Shown here: positions 1 through 8,746 of the stretch, in pieces
Layout: every line of letters starts with the position of its first letter
Numbering within the stretch: position 1 is the first letter of the stretch
From: Xanthomonas sp. NCPPB 1128
GTDB lineage: Bacteria; Pseudomonadota; Gammaproteobacteria; Xanthomonadales; Xanthomonadaceae
NCBI RefSeq assembly: GCF_001043115.1
Contig: NZ_LFME01000005.1
Span: forward strand, 123,710-187,709
Length of the DNA: 64,000 nucleotides
Direction: 5' to 3'
Made by a program: the position numbers and the translations under genes
The notes under the pieces: generated by a model
Database searches by the model: none
What the model saw: the letters and a program-made list of their open reading frames with translations, nothing else
Told to the model about the DNA's origin: nothing

Positions 1-2610
1 GCCGCTGTCGTGCAGCATGTCCTGCACGAAGCTGCGGTCGATCTTCAGGCGCTGCACCGGGAAGCGGTTGAGGTAATGCAGGTTGGAGAAACCGGTACCG
101 AAATCGTCCACCGCCAGCAGTACGCCTTCCTGCTCGAACAATTCGAAGCAGCGGCGCAGCGACTCGCTGTCGCGGATCAGCGCCGACTCGGTCAACTCCA
201 GCTCCAGCCGCTTCGGCGACCAGCCGTTGCGCTGGCACAGGTCGATCACCCGCTCGGCGAAGCCGCGGTCGCGCAACTGCATCGCCGAGACGTTCACCGA
301 GACACGATCGAAGCTCAGCCCCGCCGCATCCCAGGCTGCGGCCTGGCGGCAGGCCTCGCCGATCACCCAGTCGCCCAGGCGCACGATCTCGCCGCATTCC
401 TCGGCGATCGGAATGAATTCGGCCGGGTTGCAGTGGCCGTGGCCGGGACGGTGCCAGCGCAACAGCGCTTCCACCGCCGGCGCCCGTTCGCCCGCCGCAT
501 GCACCAGCGGCTGGTACACCAACGAGAACTCCTCGCGGTCCAGCGCGCCGTGCAGCGCGTGTTCGATCTCCAGGCGCCGCTGCGCGCGCAGCAACACGTC
601 CTGGCTGTAGTAATGGCAGGTGTTGCGCCCGGATTCCTTGGCCGCGTACATCGCCGCATCCGCTGCGCGCAGCAGGCCATCGAAGTCCTGGCGCCCCTCC
701 TCCATCAGCGCGATGCCGATGCTGGCGCCGATCTTGATCACGTTCTCGCCGCTGTGCAGCGGCTCGGCCAGCGCCGCGATCAGCTTGCGCGCCACGTGAC
801 CGGCGTCGCCGGGCTCGGCCAGGTCGCGCAGCACCACGACGAACTCGTCGCCGCTGAAGCGGCCGAACAGGTCGCTGGTGCGCAGTTGCTGGTGCATGCG
901 GGTGGCCGCCAGCTTCAGCAACGCGTCGCCGGTGGCGTGGCCGAAGGAATCGTTGATGCTCTTGAAGCCGTCCAGGTCGACGAACAGCATCGCCAGCGTG
1001 GTGCCGCGCTCCACCGCCTCGTTCATCGCCTTCTCGGCCTGCTCGCGCAGCAGCTGCCGGTTCGGCAGGCCGGTCAGCAGGTCGTAGTGGGCCAGCAGCT
1101 CGATGCGCTCGCTGGCCTCGCGCTCGCGGGTGATGTCGCGGAACAGCACCACGAAGCGCGGCGGCAGGCCGTCGCGTTCGTCAAGCTCGATCAGCACCTG
1201 CACCCAGATGCGCTGCCCGGACGGGCGGTGGAAGCACAGGTCCAACTGCTCCGGCAGGCCGCCCTCGGTGATGCGCACCAGCGCCGACTCGAACGCATCG
1301 CGCGAGTCCTGGGTATACAACGCCAGCGCGTGGTCCAGATCGATGGCCTCCTTGCGCAGGCCATGGATGCGGTAGCACTCCTCGGTCCACTGCATGCGCC
1401 GGGTGCCGACCTCGATCTCGCAGCCGCCGATCTTGCCCAGCGCCGAGACCCGGTTGAGCAACTCGGTGCGCCAGCGGATCAGCGCGTCGGTCTGGCGCTG
1501 CTCGGTGATGTTCTGCACCTGGCCGAGCACGCGCTGGATGCGGCCGTCGGCCTCCACCTGCGGCTGCGCCCACACCCGCAGGTGCAGCGGTGACTCGCTG
1601 CCACGCACCAGCTCGACCTCGAAATTGGCCGGCTTGGCCTCGCGCGCCATGCGCCGCCAGATCGAGATCAGCTGCGCCATCGAATCGCGGCTGAGCAGGC
1701 GCAGCCAGCCGCGGCTGCTCGGCGCCTGCTGCTCGTCCAGGCCGGTGACGCGCAGGAACTCGCGCGAGCACCACACCCGGTCGCGCAACGGGTCCCAGGA
1801 CCAGCTGCCCATGCGGGTCATGCGCTGCGCCTCGCGCAGCAGGGTCTGCTGGTCGCGCAGGCGCTGCTCGAGCAGCTTCTGCTCGTGGATGTCGGTATGC
1901 GTGCCGATCATGCGCAGCGGGCTGCCGTCGGCAGTGCGCGCGACGATGCGGCCGCGGTCCAGGATCCAGTGCCACTGCCCGTCCTGCCGGCGCAGGCGGA
2001 ACTCGCACATGTAGGTTTCGGTGCGGCCCTCGAAATGCGCGCGGATCGCCTGGCGCAGGCGTTCCTGATCGTCGCCGTGGACCAGCGGCAGCAACGCGTT
2101 CAGGCCGTCGGCCGGGGCATCGCCGGCGTAGCCGAGCATGCGCTTCCAGCGCTCGGAGCGGAAAATGGTGTCGCTGGGGATGTCCCAGTCCCACAGACCG
2201 TGCTCGGCGCTGTCCAGGGCGATCTCCCAGCGGGTCGCGCCGTCGCTGCCGACCGGTTCGGGCACGCTGAGGGTGTAGGCCAGCAGGCCGCCGCTGTCGT
2301 CGCGGACCGCGCGCAGCCAGCCGTCCAGGCGCCGTCCGGCGGTACCGGGCAAGGCGCAGGCCAGCATGGTCTCGCCGCCGAGCAGGCGCTCGCGGGCCGC
2401 ACGCAACAGCTCGGCGTACGCCTCCACGGTGCGCGGCAGCTCCAGCGCCTGCGCTGCCCGGTTCGCTGCCAGCGGCCTGCCATCGGCGTCCAGCAGGACG
2501 AGCGCCGAGGTGAGCGGGTGCTGCAGCAAGCTTGCGATGACGCCTTGATCCACGCCGAGATACTCCGTTTCGCCGCCCTGAAGGCCAGCGGTCGAAGGTG
2601 ATAACGGCAT
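1..2610 (-). CDS. PAS-PAS-PAS-GGDEF-EAL cyclic-di-GMP protein, C-terminus beyond window
   Basis: Bifunctional-type c-di-GMP turnover protein. Read from ATG at 2610 leftward, about 870 codons are visible and the frame is still open at base 1, inside the EAL domain just after the DDFGTG metal motif (about residue 835). The N-terminal half carries about three PAS segments (for example around residues 130-250, with RWKRMLGYAG). The GGDEF domain (about 500-660) has SGDEF instead of GGDEF, with an RTSD inhibitory-site motif five residues upstream, so a cyclase that could be feedback-inhibited is possible. The EAL domain keeps VEALLRW, NVSAMQ, ELTES and DDFGTG, so phosphodiesterase activity is likely. 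There is no transmembrane segment, so it is probably cytoplasmic. It is transcribed divergently from the sensor kinase at 2716. Confidence 0.9.
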   Translation of the reverse strand, partial: MPLSPSTAGLQGGETEYLGVDQGVIASLLQHPLTSALVLLDADGRPLAANRAAQALELPRTVEAYAELLRAARERLLGGETMLACALPGTAGRRLDGWLRAVRDDSGGLLAYTLSVPEPVGSDGATRWEIALDSAEHGLWDWDIPSDTIFRSERWKRMLGYAGDAPADGLNALLPLVHGDDQERLRQAIRAHFEGRTETYMCEFRLRRQDGQWHWILDRGRIVARTADGSPLRMIGTHTDIHEQKLLEQRLRDQQTLLREAQRMTRMGSWSWDPLRDRVWCSREFLRVTGLDEQQAPSSRGWLRLLSRDSMAQLISIWRRMAREAKPANFEVELVRGSESPLHLRVWAQPQVEADGRIQRVLGQVQNITEQRQTDALIRWRTELLNRVSALGKIGGCEIEVGTRRMQWTEECYRIHGLRKEAIDLDHALALYTQDSRDAFESALVRITEGGLPEQLDLCFHRPSGQRIWVQVLIELDERDGLPPRFVVLFRDITREREASERIELLAHYDLLTGLPNRQLLREQAEKAMNEAVERGTTLAMLFVDLDGFKSINDSFGHATGDALLKLAATRMHQQLRTSDLFGRFSGDEFVVVLRDLAEPGDAGHVARKLIAALAEPLHSGENVIKIGASIGIALMEEGRQDFDGLLRAADAAMYAAKESGRNTCHYYSQDVLLRAQRRLEIEHALHGALDREEFSLVYQPLVHAAGERAPAVEALLRWHRPGHGHCNPAEFIPIAEECGEIVRLGDWVIGEACRQAAAWDAAGLSFDRVSVNVSAMQLRDRGFAERVIDLCQRNGWSPKRLELELTESALIRDSESLRRCFELFEQEGVLLAVDDFGTGFSNLHYLNRFPVQRLKIDRSFVQDMLHDSG

Positions 2611-2715
2611 CCGGTGGCATTAATTGAGCGCTCGCACCGCCCGGCGATGGGCCGCGGCAGTCGTAACGGCTAAGATGTCCGCCGGACACGGACCACCGCA
2701 GCAGGCTGCCGGGGC

Positions 2716-4818
2716 ATGCAACCACAACGCGACAGTTCCCTGCCCATGCAGGCGACCTCCGGCATGCGCCTGGCGCAACGCCTGGACCGCGGCATCTGGC
2801 GCGTGGTGCTGCTGTACGTGCTGCTGGGGCTGGCACTGTCGATTGGCAGCGACCTGGTTTTGGCGCATTTCGTAGACGATCCCGGCACGTTGATCGCGCT
2901 TCAGCTTGCCAACGACGCTCTGTTCCTGGCCCTGACCGCAGTTGCCCTCTACTACCTGCTGCGCCCGCTGGTGCGTGCCGCGGTGCAGGCGCACACCCGC
3001 CTGGCGCTGTCGGAGGCCGGCTACCGGCAGATGTTCCACGCCAACCCCAGCCCGATGCTGGTCTACGACCTGGAGAGCCTGCGCATCCTCGATGTGAACC
3101 CCGCCGCGGTCGCCTTCTTCGGCTGGTCGCACGACGAGTTCGTCGGCCTGGAGCTGGCCCGGCTGTGGCCGCCTAGCGCCAGCGCCCGCCTGGCCGAGGT
3201 GATCGAGACGATCCGGCAGACCCCGTCCAAGACCTGTGTGGTGGCCGAGCCGCTGCGCCTGCGCGACGGCAGCCAGTGCATGGCCGAGGCGCGCAGCACC
3301 AGCCTGGACTACCACGGCCGGCAGGCGCGGCTGGTGGTGATCAGCGACCGCAGTGCCGAGTACGACGCGCAGCGCCGCCGCGACCAGGCCCTGCAGCATC
3401 TGCAGGAAGCGCAGTCGATCGCGCGGCTGGGCTCCTGGCAACTGGACCGGGCCAGCGGCCTGGGCAGTTACTCCGAGCAGGTCTACCGGATGCTCGGCCG
3501 GCGCGTGCCGGAGCAGCCGCGCCAGCACCGCCTGGAAGAGCTGCTGGTGCCGCCCGACGTGCCGTCGCAGGCACGCATCCAGCGGGTGATCGAGGACCTG
3601 TGCGGCAGCGCGCCGCTGCAACTGGACATGTTGTTGCCGGTGCTGGCCGCCGACGGCCAGGCGCGCATGCTGCACCTGCGCGCCGAATCCTCCAGCGACG
3701 ACGCGGGCAGTGCCTGCGTGCACGGCACCCTGCAGGACGTGACCGAGCACGAGCGCTCGCGGCGCCTGCTGCACGAGCGCGAGGAACAGTTCCGCGAACT
3801 GGTGCGGGTGCTGCCGGACGGCGTGGCGATCCTGCACCAGGAGCACGTGCTGTACGCCAACGCCGCCTGCGCCGGACAGTTCGGTTTCGAGGGAGAGAAC
3901 CTGCTCGGCGAGCCGCTGCAGGGCCTGGTCGACAGCGCCGACCTGGCGCTGGTGCGACAGCGGATGGGCGCGGCCGGGGCCAAGGGCGAACGCGGCGCCA
4001 CCGCACGCATGTGCCGCCGCGACGGCTCGCTGTTCCACGCCGGGCTGTCGTTCGGCAACGTCCGCTACAGCGGCCGCGACTGCAAGCTGCTGATCGTGCG
4101 CGACCTCAGCGAACCGGAGCGCATGCGCGATGCGCTGGCGCAGAGCAACCGCGAACTGCAGGCGATGGCACGGCGCCTGTTCTCGCTGCAGGAAGACGAA
4201 CGCCGCGCGATCTCGCGCGACCTGCACGACGACATCGGCCAGGCGATCACCGCGATGAAGCTGTCCGCGCACGCGGCGCTGGACGAGACCGACGCCGAGC
4301 GCCGCCGCGAGGACCTGAGCGAGATCGTGAATCTGGCCGACAGCAGCATCACCAAGCTGCGCAACCTCTCTACCCTGCTGCGGCCGCCGCAGCTGGACGC
4401 GCTGGGCCTGGAAGCGGCGCTGCGCTGGCAGGCCGGCATGCTGTTCCGCGCCTCGCCGGTGCACCTGCACCTGGACATCGCCGCCCTGCCCGAGCGCCCC
4501 AGCGGGGAGGTCGAGCAGGCCTGTTTCCGCATCGCCCAGGAGAGCCTGACCAATGTGCTGCGCCACGCCAGCGCCGGCGAGGTGCGGATGACCCTCGGCG
4601 ACGAGGAGCGCCAGCGCCTGCGCCTGGAAGTGGTCGACGATGGCGACGGCTTCGATCCGGCCGGGCCGCGCGGCCTGGGCCTGATCGTGATGCGCGAGCG
4701 CGCGCAGAGCGCCGGCGGTACCCTGCAGATCGACACCGCCCCCGGCGCCGGCACCCGGGTGACGCTGTGCCTGCCCTACACCACCGCGGCACCGCCGTCG
4801 CCCCCGCCTGGAACCTGA
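2716..4818 (+). CDS. PAS-containing sensor histidine kinase, HisKA_3 (NarL/DesK) type
   Basis: Membrane sensor kinase of 700 residues. Two hydrophobic stretches (about 27-50 and 60-85) make an N-terminal membrane anchor. Three PAS-like segments follow (about 100-215, 225-340, 355-475). The dimerisation/phosphoacceptor region contains SRDLHDDIGQ (HisKA_3 H-box) and the C-terminal ATPase has VDDGDGF and GLGLIVMRERA. The gene ends four bases before the RavR-like regulator at 4823, so the two are almost certainly co-transcribed and may be a cognate pair. In Xanthomonas campestris the regulator RavR works with the kinases RavS/RavA; which of those this protein matches cannot be decided here. HisKA_3 kinases usually pair with NarL-type regulators, and one such regulator lies at 29308, so an alternative partner exists. 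Start ATG 2716; an in-frame ATG at 2746 is also possible. Confidence 0.88.
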   Translation: MQPQRDSSLPMQATSGMRLAQRLDRGIWRVVLLYVLLGLALSIGSDLVLAHFVDDPGTLIALQLANDALFLALTAVALYYLLRPLVRAAVQAHTRLALSEAGYRQMFHANPSPMLVYDLESLRILDVNPAAVAFFGWSHDEFVGLELARLWPPSASARLAEVIETIRQTPSKTCVVAEPLRLRDGSQCMAEARSTSLDYHGRQARLVVISDRSAEYDAQRRRDQALQHLQEAQSIARLGSWQLDRASGLGSYSEQVYRMLGRRVPEQPRQHRLEELLVPPDVPSQARIQRVIEDLCGSAPLQLDMLLPVLAADGQARMLHLRAESSSDDAGSACVHGTLQDVTEHERSRRLLHEREEQFRELVRVLPDGVAILHQEHVLYANAACAGQFGFEGENLLGEPLQGLVDSADLALVRQRMGAAGAKGERGATARMCRRDGSLFHAGLSFGNVRYSGRDCKLLIVRDLSEPERMRDALAQSNRELQAMARRLFSLQEDERRAISRDLHDDIGQAITAMKLSAHAALDETDAERRREDLSEIVNLADSSITKLRNLSTLLRPPQLDALGLEAALRWQAGMLFRASPVHLHLDIAALPERPSGEVEQACFRIAQESLTNVLRHASAGEVRMTLGDEERQRLRLEVVDDGDGFDPAGPRGLGLIVMRERAQSAGGTLQIDTAPGAGTRVTLCLPYTTAAPPSPPPGT

Positions 4819-4822
4819 GCCG

Positions 4823-6547
4823 ATGTGGAATCCCGCCAGCGCCGTACCCGTGGACGACGAACTGCCGTCGCGCCTGGGTGCGGGCCATCCCGCCCTGACC
4901 GGCATGATCGCCGAGGCCTTGGCCGGCGGGCCGGGGGTGATGCTGCTGCACATCGACATCGACCACTTCGCCTCGATCAACGAGAACATGAGCCCGGAAG
5001 TCGGCGACCAGGCGCTGGCGCTGCTCGCGCACCGGCTGCAGGCGCACCTGCGCGGCCGCGGCCTGCTGTGGCGCCACGGCAGCGACGAACTGGTGATGGC
5101 GGTGCCGCGCACCGCCGACGTACCGCCGCCGGAAGCCTTCGCCGAGGAGATCCGGCAGCAGATCGAACTGCCGCTGTCGGTGCTGCCGTACACCCTGTTC
5201 ATGACCGGCAAGATCGGCGTGAGCCTGTGCCCGGAACATTCCACGCGCCTGTCGACCCTGCTCGACTTCGCTGAGGACGCGGTCTACCAGGCCGCGCGCG
5301 AAGGCGGCAACCTGGTGCGCCTGTACGCCGCCGACGGCCCGCCCAGCGCGCACAGCGAGAGCATCATCTCGCGGCAGATCGTCGATGCCATCCCCAACGG
5401 CGAGCTGCGCCTGCGCTACCAGCCGATGGTCAGCGCCCGCGACGGCCGCGTGGTCGGCATGGAATCGCTGCTGCGCTGGCAGTCGCCGACCCTGGGCATC
5501 CTGGTGCCGGAACGTTTCATGCGCACCGCCGAACGCCTTGGCGTGATCGTGCAGATCGGCACCTGGGTGATGGAAGGCGCACTGCGCCAGGCGCGGCTAT
5601 GGCGCGACCAGGGTTTCGACGACTTCACCATCGCGGTTAACGTCTCCACCCTGCAGCTGCTGCGCCCGACCTTCTTCAACGAGGTGATGTCGGCGCTGCA
5701 GGCGGCCGGGGTGCCGCCGCAGATGGTGGTGCTGGAGATCAACGAAAGCGCGCTGACCAACAACGTCAACTTCGTCCACGAGACCCTGGCCAACCTGTGC
5801 CGCGAAGGCATCAGCCTGAGCCTGGACAACTTCGGCACCGGCGATTCCAGCCTCAGCGCGCTGGTGCGCTACCCGGTGGACAAGCTCAAGATCGACCGCA
5901 GCTTCATCAAGAGCGCGCCGGCCGGCAACCGCGAGGCGGCGATCGCCCGCGCGATCATCGCCATGGGCCACCAACTGGGCATGGTGGTGATCGCCAACGG
6001 CGTCGAATCGCAGGCCCAGCTCGGCTTCCTGCGCCGCAACGACTGCGACATCTTCCAGGGCTACCTGTTCGGTGAACCGATGTCGGCCGAAGCCGCAGGC
6101 ATGGCCCTGCGTCGGCGCTATCTGCGCCCGGAATCGTTCACCGAGACCCGCCCGGACCGCACCCTGCTGCTGCTCGACGACGAAGAGAACGTGTTGCGCT
6201 CGCTGGTGCGGCTGTTCCGCCGCGACGGCTACCGCATCCTCGCCGCCGGCAACGTCCGCGACGCCTTCGACCTGCTCGCCACCAACGACGTGCAGGTGAT
6301 CCTGTCCGACCAGCGCATGTCCGACATGAGCGGCACCGAGTTCCTGGGACGGGTGAAGATGCTCTACCCCGACACCATCCGCCTGGTCCTGTCCGGCTAC
6401 ACCGACCTGGCCACCGTCACCGACGCGATCAACCGCGGCGCGATCTACCGCTTCCTGACCAAGCCGTGGAACGACGACGAACTCCGCGAACACATCCGCC
6501 AGGCCTTCCGCACCCACGACGAACAACGCCGGGACGCGGGGCCCTGA
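4823..6547 (+). CDS. ravR: RavR-like GGDEF-EAL-REC response regulator with degenerate enzyme motifs
   Basis: A 574-residue regulator with the unusual order GGDEF, EAL, then receiver at the C-terminus. This is the architecture described for RavR, which controls c-di-GMP, motility and virulence in Xanthomonas campestris. The GGDEF motif is HGSDEL and no RxxD site is seen, so cyclase activity is unlikely. In the EAL part the signature is ESL, the metal motif is DNFGTG (second Asp replaced by Asn), and AEGVE reads ANGVE. NVS, INES, KLKID and FQGYLF are kept, so phosphodiesterase activity is doubtful but not excluded. The receiver (about 450-565) has DDEE, the phospho-Asp in ILSDQRMSDMSG, and KPW, and should accept phosphate. 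Located four bases after the kinase gene. The symbol rests on architecture and on position beside flagellar genes. Confidence 0.8.
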   Translation: MWNPASAVPVDDELPSRLGAGHPALTGMIAEALAGGPGVMLLHIDIDHFASINENMSPEVGDQALALLAHRLQAHLRGRGLLWRHGSDELVMAVPRTADVPPPEAFAEEIRQQIELPLSVLPYTLFMTGKIGVSLCPEHSTRLSTLLDFAEDAVYQAAREGGNLVRLYAADGPPSAHSESIISRQIVDAIPNGELRLRYQPMVSARDGRVVGMESLLRWQSPTLGILVPERFMRTAERLGVIVQIGTWVMEGALRQARLWRDQGFDDFTIAVNVSTLQLLRPTFFNEVMSALQAAGVPPQMVVLEINESALTNNVNFVHETLANLCREGISLSLDNFGTGDSSLSALVRYPVDKLKIDRSFIKSAPAGNREAAIARAIIAMGHQLGMVVIANGVESQAQLGFLRRNDCDIFQGYLFGEPMSAEAAGMALRRRYLRPESFTETRPDRTLLLLDDEENVLRSLVRLFRRDGYRILAAGNVRDAFDLLATNDVQVILSDQRMSDMSGTEFLGRVKMLYPDTIRLVLSGYTDLATVTDAINRGAIYRFLTKPWNDDELREHIRQAFRTHDEQRRDAGP

Positions 6548-6550
6548 GAA

Positions 6551-6714
6551 GCCGGGATTCGGCATTGGGGATTGGGATTCGCTCAAAAGCCGGGATTGGG
6601 GATTGGGGATTCGTAAAAGCGCGGTGTCGGCATTTCATTGACATGCATGGACGGGACCAGCAAACGCAAAACTGCTTTTGCCAATCCCGAATCCCCACTC
6701 CCAAATCCCAGCCT
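6551..6714. repeat. Inverted cluster of GGGATT-type intergenic repeats between convergent genes
   Basis: 6551-6612 contains four to five copies of a GGGATTSGGGATT-like string reading on the plus strand. 6680-6714 contains the same motif in the opposite orientation (ATCCCGAATCCCC). The two arms sit between the convergent ends of ravR and the kinase at 6720 and could fold as a long imperfect hairpin. The same motif recurs at 13397-13531 and 63865-63890. Such repeats are common between genes in Xanthomonas. Here the arrangement could serve as a bidirectional terminator, which is inference. Confidence 0.7.
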
Positions 6715-6719
6715 CTCAG

Positions 6720-7937
6720 CTACTTCGGCTGCCTCACCGGAATCAGGATGCGGAACGTGGACCCTTCGCCCACGACGCTGCTGACGTCGATGCGGCCGTG
6801 GTGCTTGTTGACGATGCCGTAGGAGATCGACAGGCCCAGGCCGGTGCCGCTGCCGACCGGCTTGGTGGTGAAGAACGGGTCGAAGATGCGCTGCAGCAGG
6901 TCCGCCGGAATGCCGGCGCCGGAATCCTTGAACTCGATCCACACCTCTTCGCCGTCCTGGCCCGTGCTGACCACGATGGTGCCGCGCTCGCCGATCGCCT
7001 GGCCGGCGTTGAGCAGCAGGTTCATGTACACCTGGTTGAGTTCGGACGGCAGGCACTCCACCAGCGGCAGGTTGCCGTAGTGGCGCTCCAGGGTGACCTT
7101 GTACTTGAGCTCGTTCCAGATGATGTTGATCGTGGATTCCAGGCCCGAGTGCAGGTCCACCAGCTTCCACGACTCCTCGCGACCGGAGTAGGAGAAGTCC
7201 TTGAGGTCGCGGACGATGCGGGTGACCCGCTCGATGCCTTCGCGCGACTCGGCCATCAACTGCGGCAGGTCGCGGCTGATGAAGTCGATGTCGAAGCGGT
7301 TGCGGATGTCGTCGATCTCCGGGATCAACGCCTTCGGATCGGGCGCGCGCAGGGCGCGCTCGTAGGCCTCGATCAGGGTGAACAGGCTGCGCAGGTACTC
7401 CTGCAGGCTGCCCAGGTTGGAGTGGACATAGCCGATCGGGTTGTTGATCTCGTGGGCGACGCCGGCAGCGAGCTGGCCGATCGAGGCCATCTTCTCCGAC
7501 TGCAACAGCTTTTCCTGGGCACCATTGAGGCGCAGGTAGGCCTGGCGCAGTTCGGCATGGCGCTGCTGCAGTTCCTGTTCGTAGTCCTGCTGGCCTTCGA
7601 TGCCCTGGATGAGCATCAGGTAATGGCCGCCGCTGGCATCGGCATGGAAGTACAGGTGCGCCAGCACCACATGGTGCTCGGTCGGCAGGCTGCCGCTCCA
7701 GCGGCCGCTGGAGCGCGCCTGCGACAGCGCATCGCTCGGCAGCCACTGCGCCAGATGCGCAGCCAGGCCGGCGTCGGCGCCGGAAAGATGGCGGCGCGCG
7801 GCGCTGTTGGCCATCAGCAGCTGGCCATCGGCGCGGAACAGCACCACGCCTTCGTACAACAGTTCGCTCAGGGCGAGCAGGTGCTCGCGCGCGGGCAGGA
7901 CAAGCGCTTCGTTGGGATTGATTTCGGCGAAATTCAC
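6720..7937 (-). CDS. Cytoplasmic PAS sensor histidine kinase (HisKA type)
   Basis: A 405-residue kinase without membrane segments. The N-terminal ~125 residues are a PAS-like domain (LYEGVVLFRADGQLLMANSAARR), followed by a short coiled-coil (about 125-155). The H-box is GVAHEINNPIGY with the phosphoacceptor His. The ATPase has the N box (ELNQVYMNLLLNAGQA), G1 (DSGAGIP), an F box (FDPFFTTK) and G2 (GTGLGLSISYG). The INNP form of the H-box is typical of soluble kinases related to NtrB/FlrB-type proteins. Transcribed toward the RavR-like gene, just outside flgNM. A good -10-like TATATT lies about 35 bases upstream of the start on the minus strand. Partner unknown; RavR is a positional candidate. 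Confidence 0.88.
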   Translation of the reverse strand: MNFAEINPNEALVLPAREHLLALSELLYEGVVLFRADGQLLMANSAARRHLSGADAGLAAHLAQWLPSDALSQARSSGRWSGSLPTEHHVVLAHLYFHADASGGHYLMLIQGIEGQQDYEQELQQRHAELRQAYLRLNGAQEKLLQSEKMASIGQLAAGVAHEINNPIGYVHSNLGSLQEYLRSLFTLIEAYERALRAPDPKALIPEIDDIRNRFDIDFISRDLPQLMAESREGIERVTRIVRDLKDFSYSGREESWKLVDLHSGLESTINIIWNELKYKVTLERHYGNLPLVECLPSELNQVYMNLLLNAGQAIGERGTIVVSTGQDGEEVWIEFKDSGAGIPADLLQRIFDPFFTTKPVGSGTGLGLSISYGIVNKHHGRIDVSSVVGEGSTFRILIPVRQPK

Positions 7938-8021
7938 GACAGGCGGCGGGCGATCGATGGATGCCCAATATACGCCGTTGCCGCCGGCGGATGCGCGCCC
8001 CGCACTGGGACGCGCTGCGGC

Positions 8022-8366
8022 TTACGCCACTGCCAGGGGACGCTGCGCGAGCGGCGTGCTGGACTCGCCGTTGGCGTCGTAGGACGACGCGCTCTCGCTG
8101 CGGCCGAGGTGGCGCAGTGCCCAGTTGACCTCGCGTCGGCGCCGCGACAGCAGCGCGCCATTGGCGCGGTTGGCGTCGGCCAGCTCGCGCAGGCGCAGTT
8201 CGGCCTCGGCGCCGGCGGGCACATCGGCCTCCAGTGCGCGCAGTGCCGCCAGCTTGGCGCTGGTCGCCTGCATGAGACCTTCCACGTTGTGATCCAACAA
8301 CGCCTGGCGCTCGCCGGCGAGCGCGTCGCTGAGCTGCTGCAGGGGGTTGGTCACGGACGTGTTCAT
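8022..8366 (-). CDS. flgN: Flagellar chaperone FlgN
   Basis: A 114-residue, largely helical protein placed directly after flgM, with which it shares a four-base ATGA overlap. FlgN proteins are export chaperones for the hook-filament junction proteins FlgK and FlgL. The body (LQQLSDALAGERQALLDHNVEGLMQATSAK) has the heptad pattern and leucine spacing of the FlgN family, and LLSRRRREVNWALRHLG matches the usual C-terminal helix. The last ~25 residues are low-complexity. Its client genes flgK and flgL lie at 18260-21336. Co-transcribed with flgM from the sigma-28 site at 8711-8737. Confidence 0.88.
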   Translation of the reverse strand: MNTSVTNPLQQLSDALAGERQALLDHNVEGLMQATSAKLAALRALEADVPAGAEAELRLRELADANRANGALLSRRRREVNWALRHLGRSESASSYDANGESSTPLAQRPLAVA

Positions 8367-8680
8367 GCGCCGAGTTGCCGATCCATGTCGATCATGCGGC
8401 TGGCGATCGCGTCGGGGTTGATCTTGTAGCTGCCGTTCTGCAGCGCACTGCGCACCGCATCGACGCGGCTGCTGTCCACCGCCGGAGCGGCCGAGAGCTG
8501 GCGTTGCAGGGTCTGCAGGCCGGAGGCCTCGCCGGTCAGGCGCAGGCTGTCGGTTGCAGCGGCCGCACCGACCGCACGGTCCTTGCCTTCCTCGGACGCG
8601 CCGGAGGCGGCCTTGGTCGAGACGGACGACGTGCGAAGGGTGGCCGGGCTCGGCAAACTCCCTTCAATTTTCTGGGTCAT
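8363..8680 (-). CDS. flgM: Anti-sigma-28 factor FlgM
   Basis: A 105-residue protein that binds and inhibits FliA (sigma-28) until the hook is finished, then is exported. The C-terminal part (VDAVRSALQNGSYKINPDAIASRMIDMDRQL) is the characteristic FlgM sigma-binding helix region; the N-terminal half is Ser/Ala-rich and probably disordered, as expected. ATG 8680 is preferred over the in-frame ATG 8689 because AGGA stands about eight bases before it, whereas it abuts 8689. A clear sigma-28 promoter lies upstream, so FlgM is made under the factor it inhibits. Overlaps flgN by four bases. Confidence 0.9.
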   Translation of the reverse strand: MTQKIEGSLPSPATLRTSSVSTKAASGASEEGKDRAVGAAAATDSLRLTGEASGLQTLQRQLSAAPAVDSSRVDAVRSALQNGSYKINPDAIASRMIDMDRQLGA

Positions 8681-8710
8681 GACGGACATCCTGTTACGGG
8701 TTCGGTGTAG

Positions 8711-8737
8711 GTAACGGCACAGCGTCGGAGAACTTTA
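8711..8737 (-). promoter_or_regulatory. Sigma-28 (FliA) promoter for flgMN
   Basis: On the minus strand: TAAAGTTC, 11 bases, GCCGTTAC, against the enterobacterial FliA consensus TAAAGTTT-N11-GCCGATAA. It lies 31 bases before the flgM start at 8680. It is inside the short flgA-flgM gap, so flgMN can be expressed both late (here) and by read-through from the flgA promoter. Confidence 0.8.
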
Positions 8738-8746
8738 GCCGGGATC

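Noticed and set aside
2620..5244. Long open frame on the minus strand (about 870 codons) opposite the sensor kinase and ravR
   Set aside because: It is antisense to two well-recognised genes, is Gln/His/Arg/Val-rich as high-GC shadow frames are, and has no domain.
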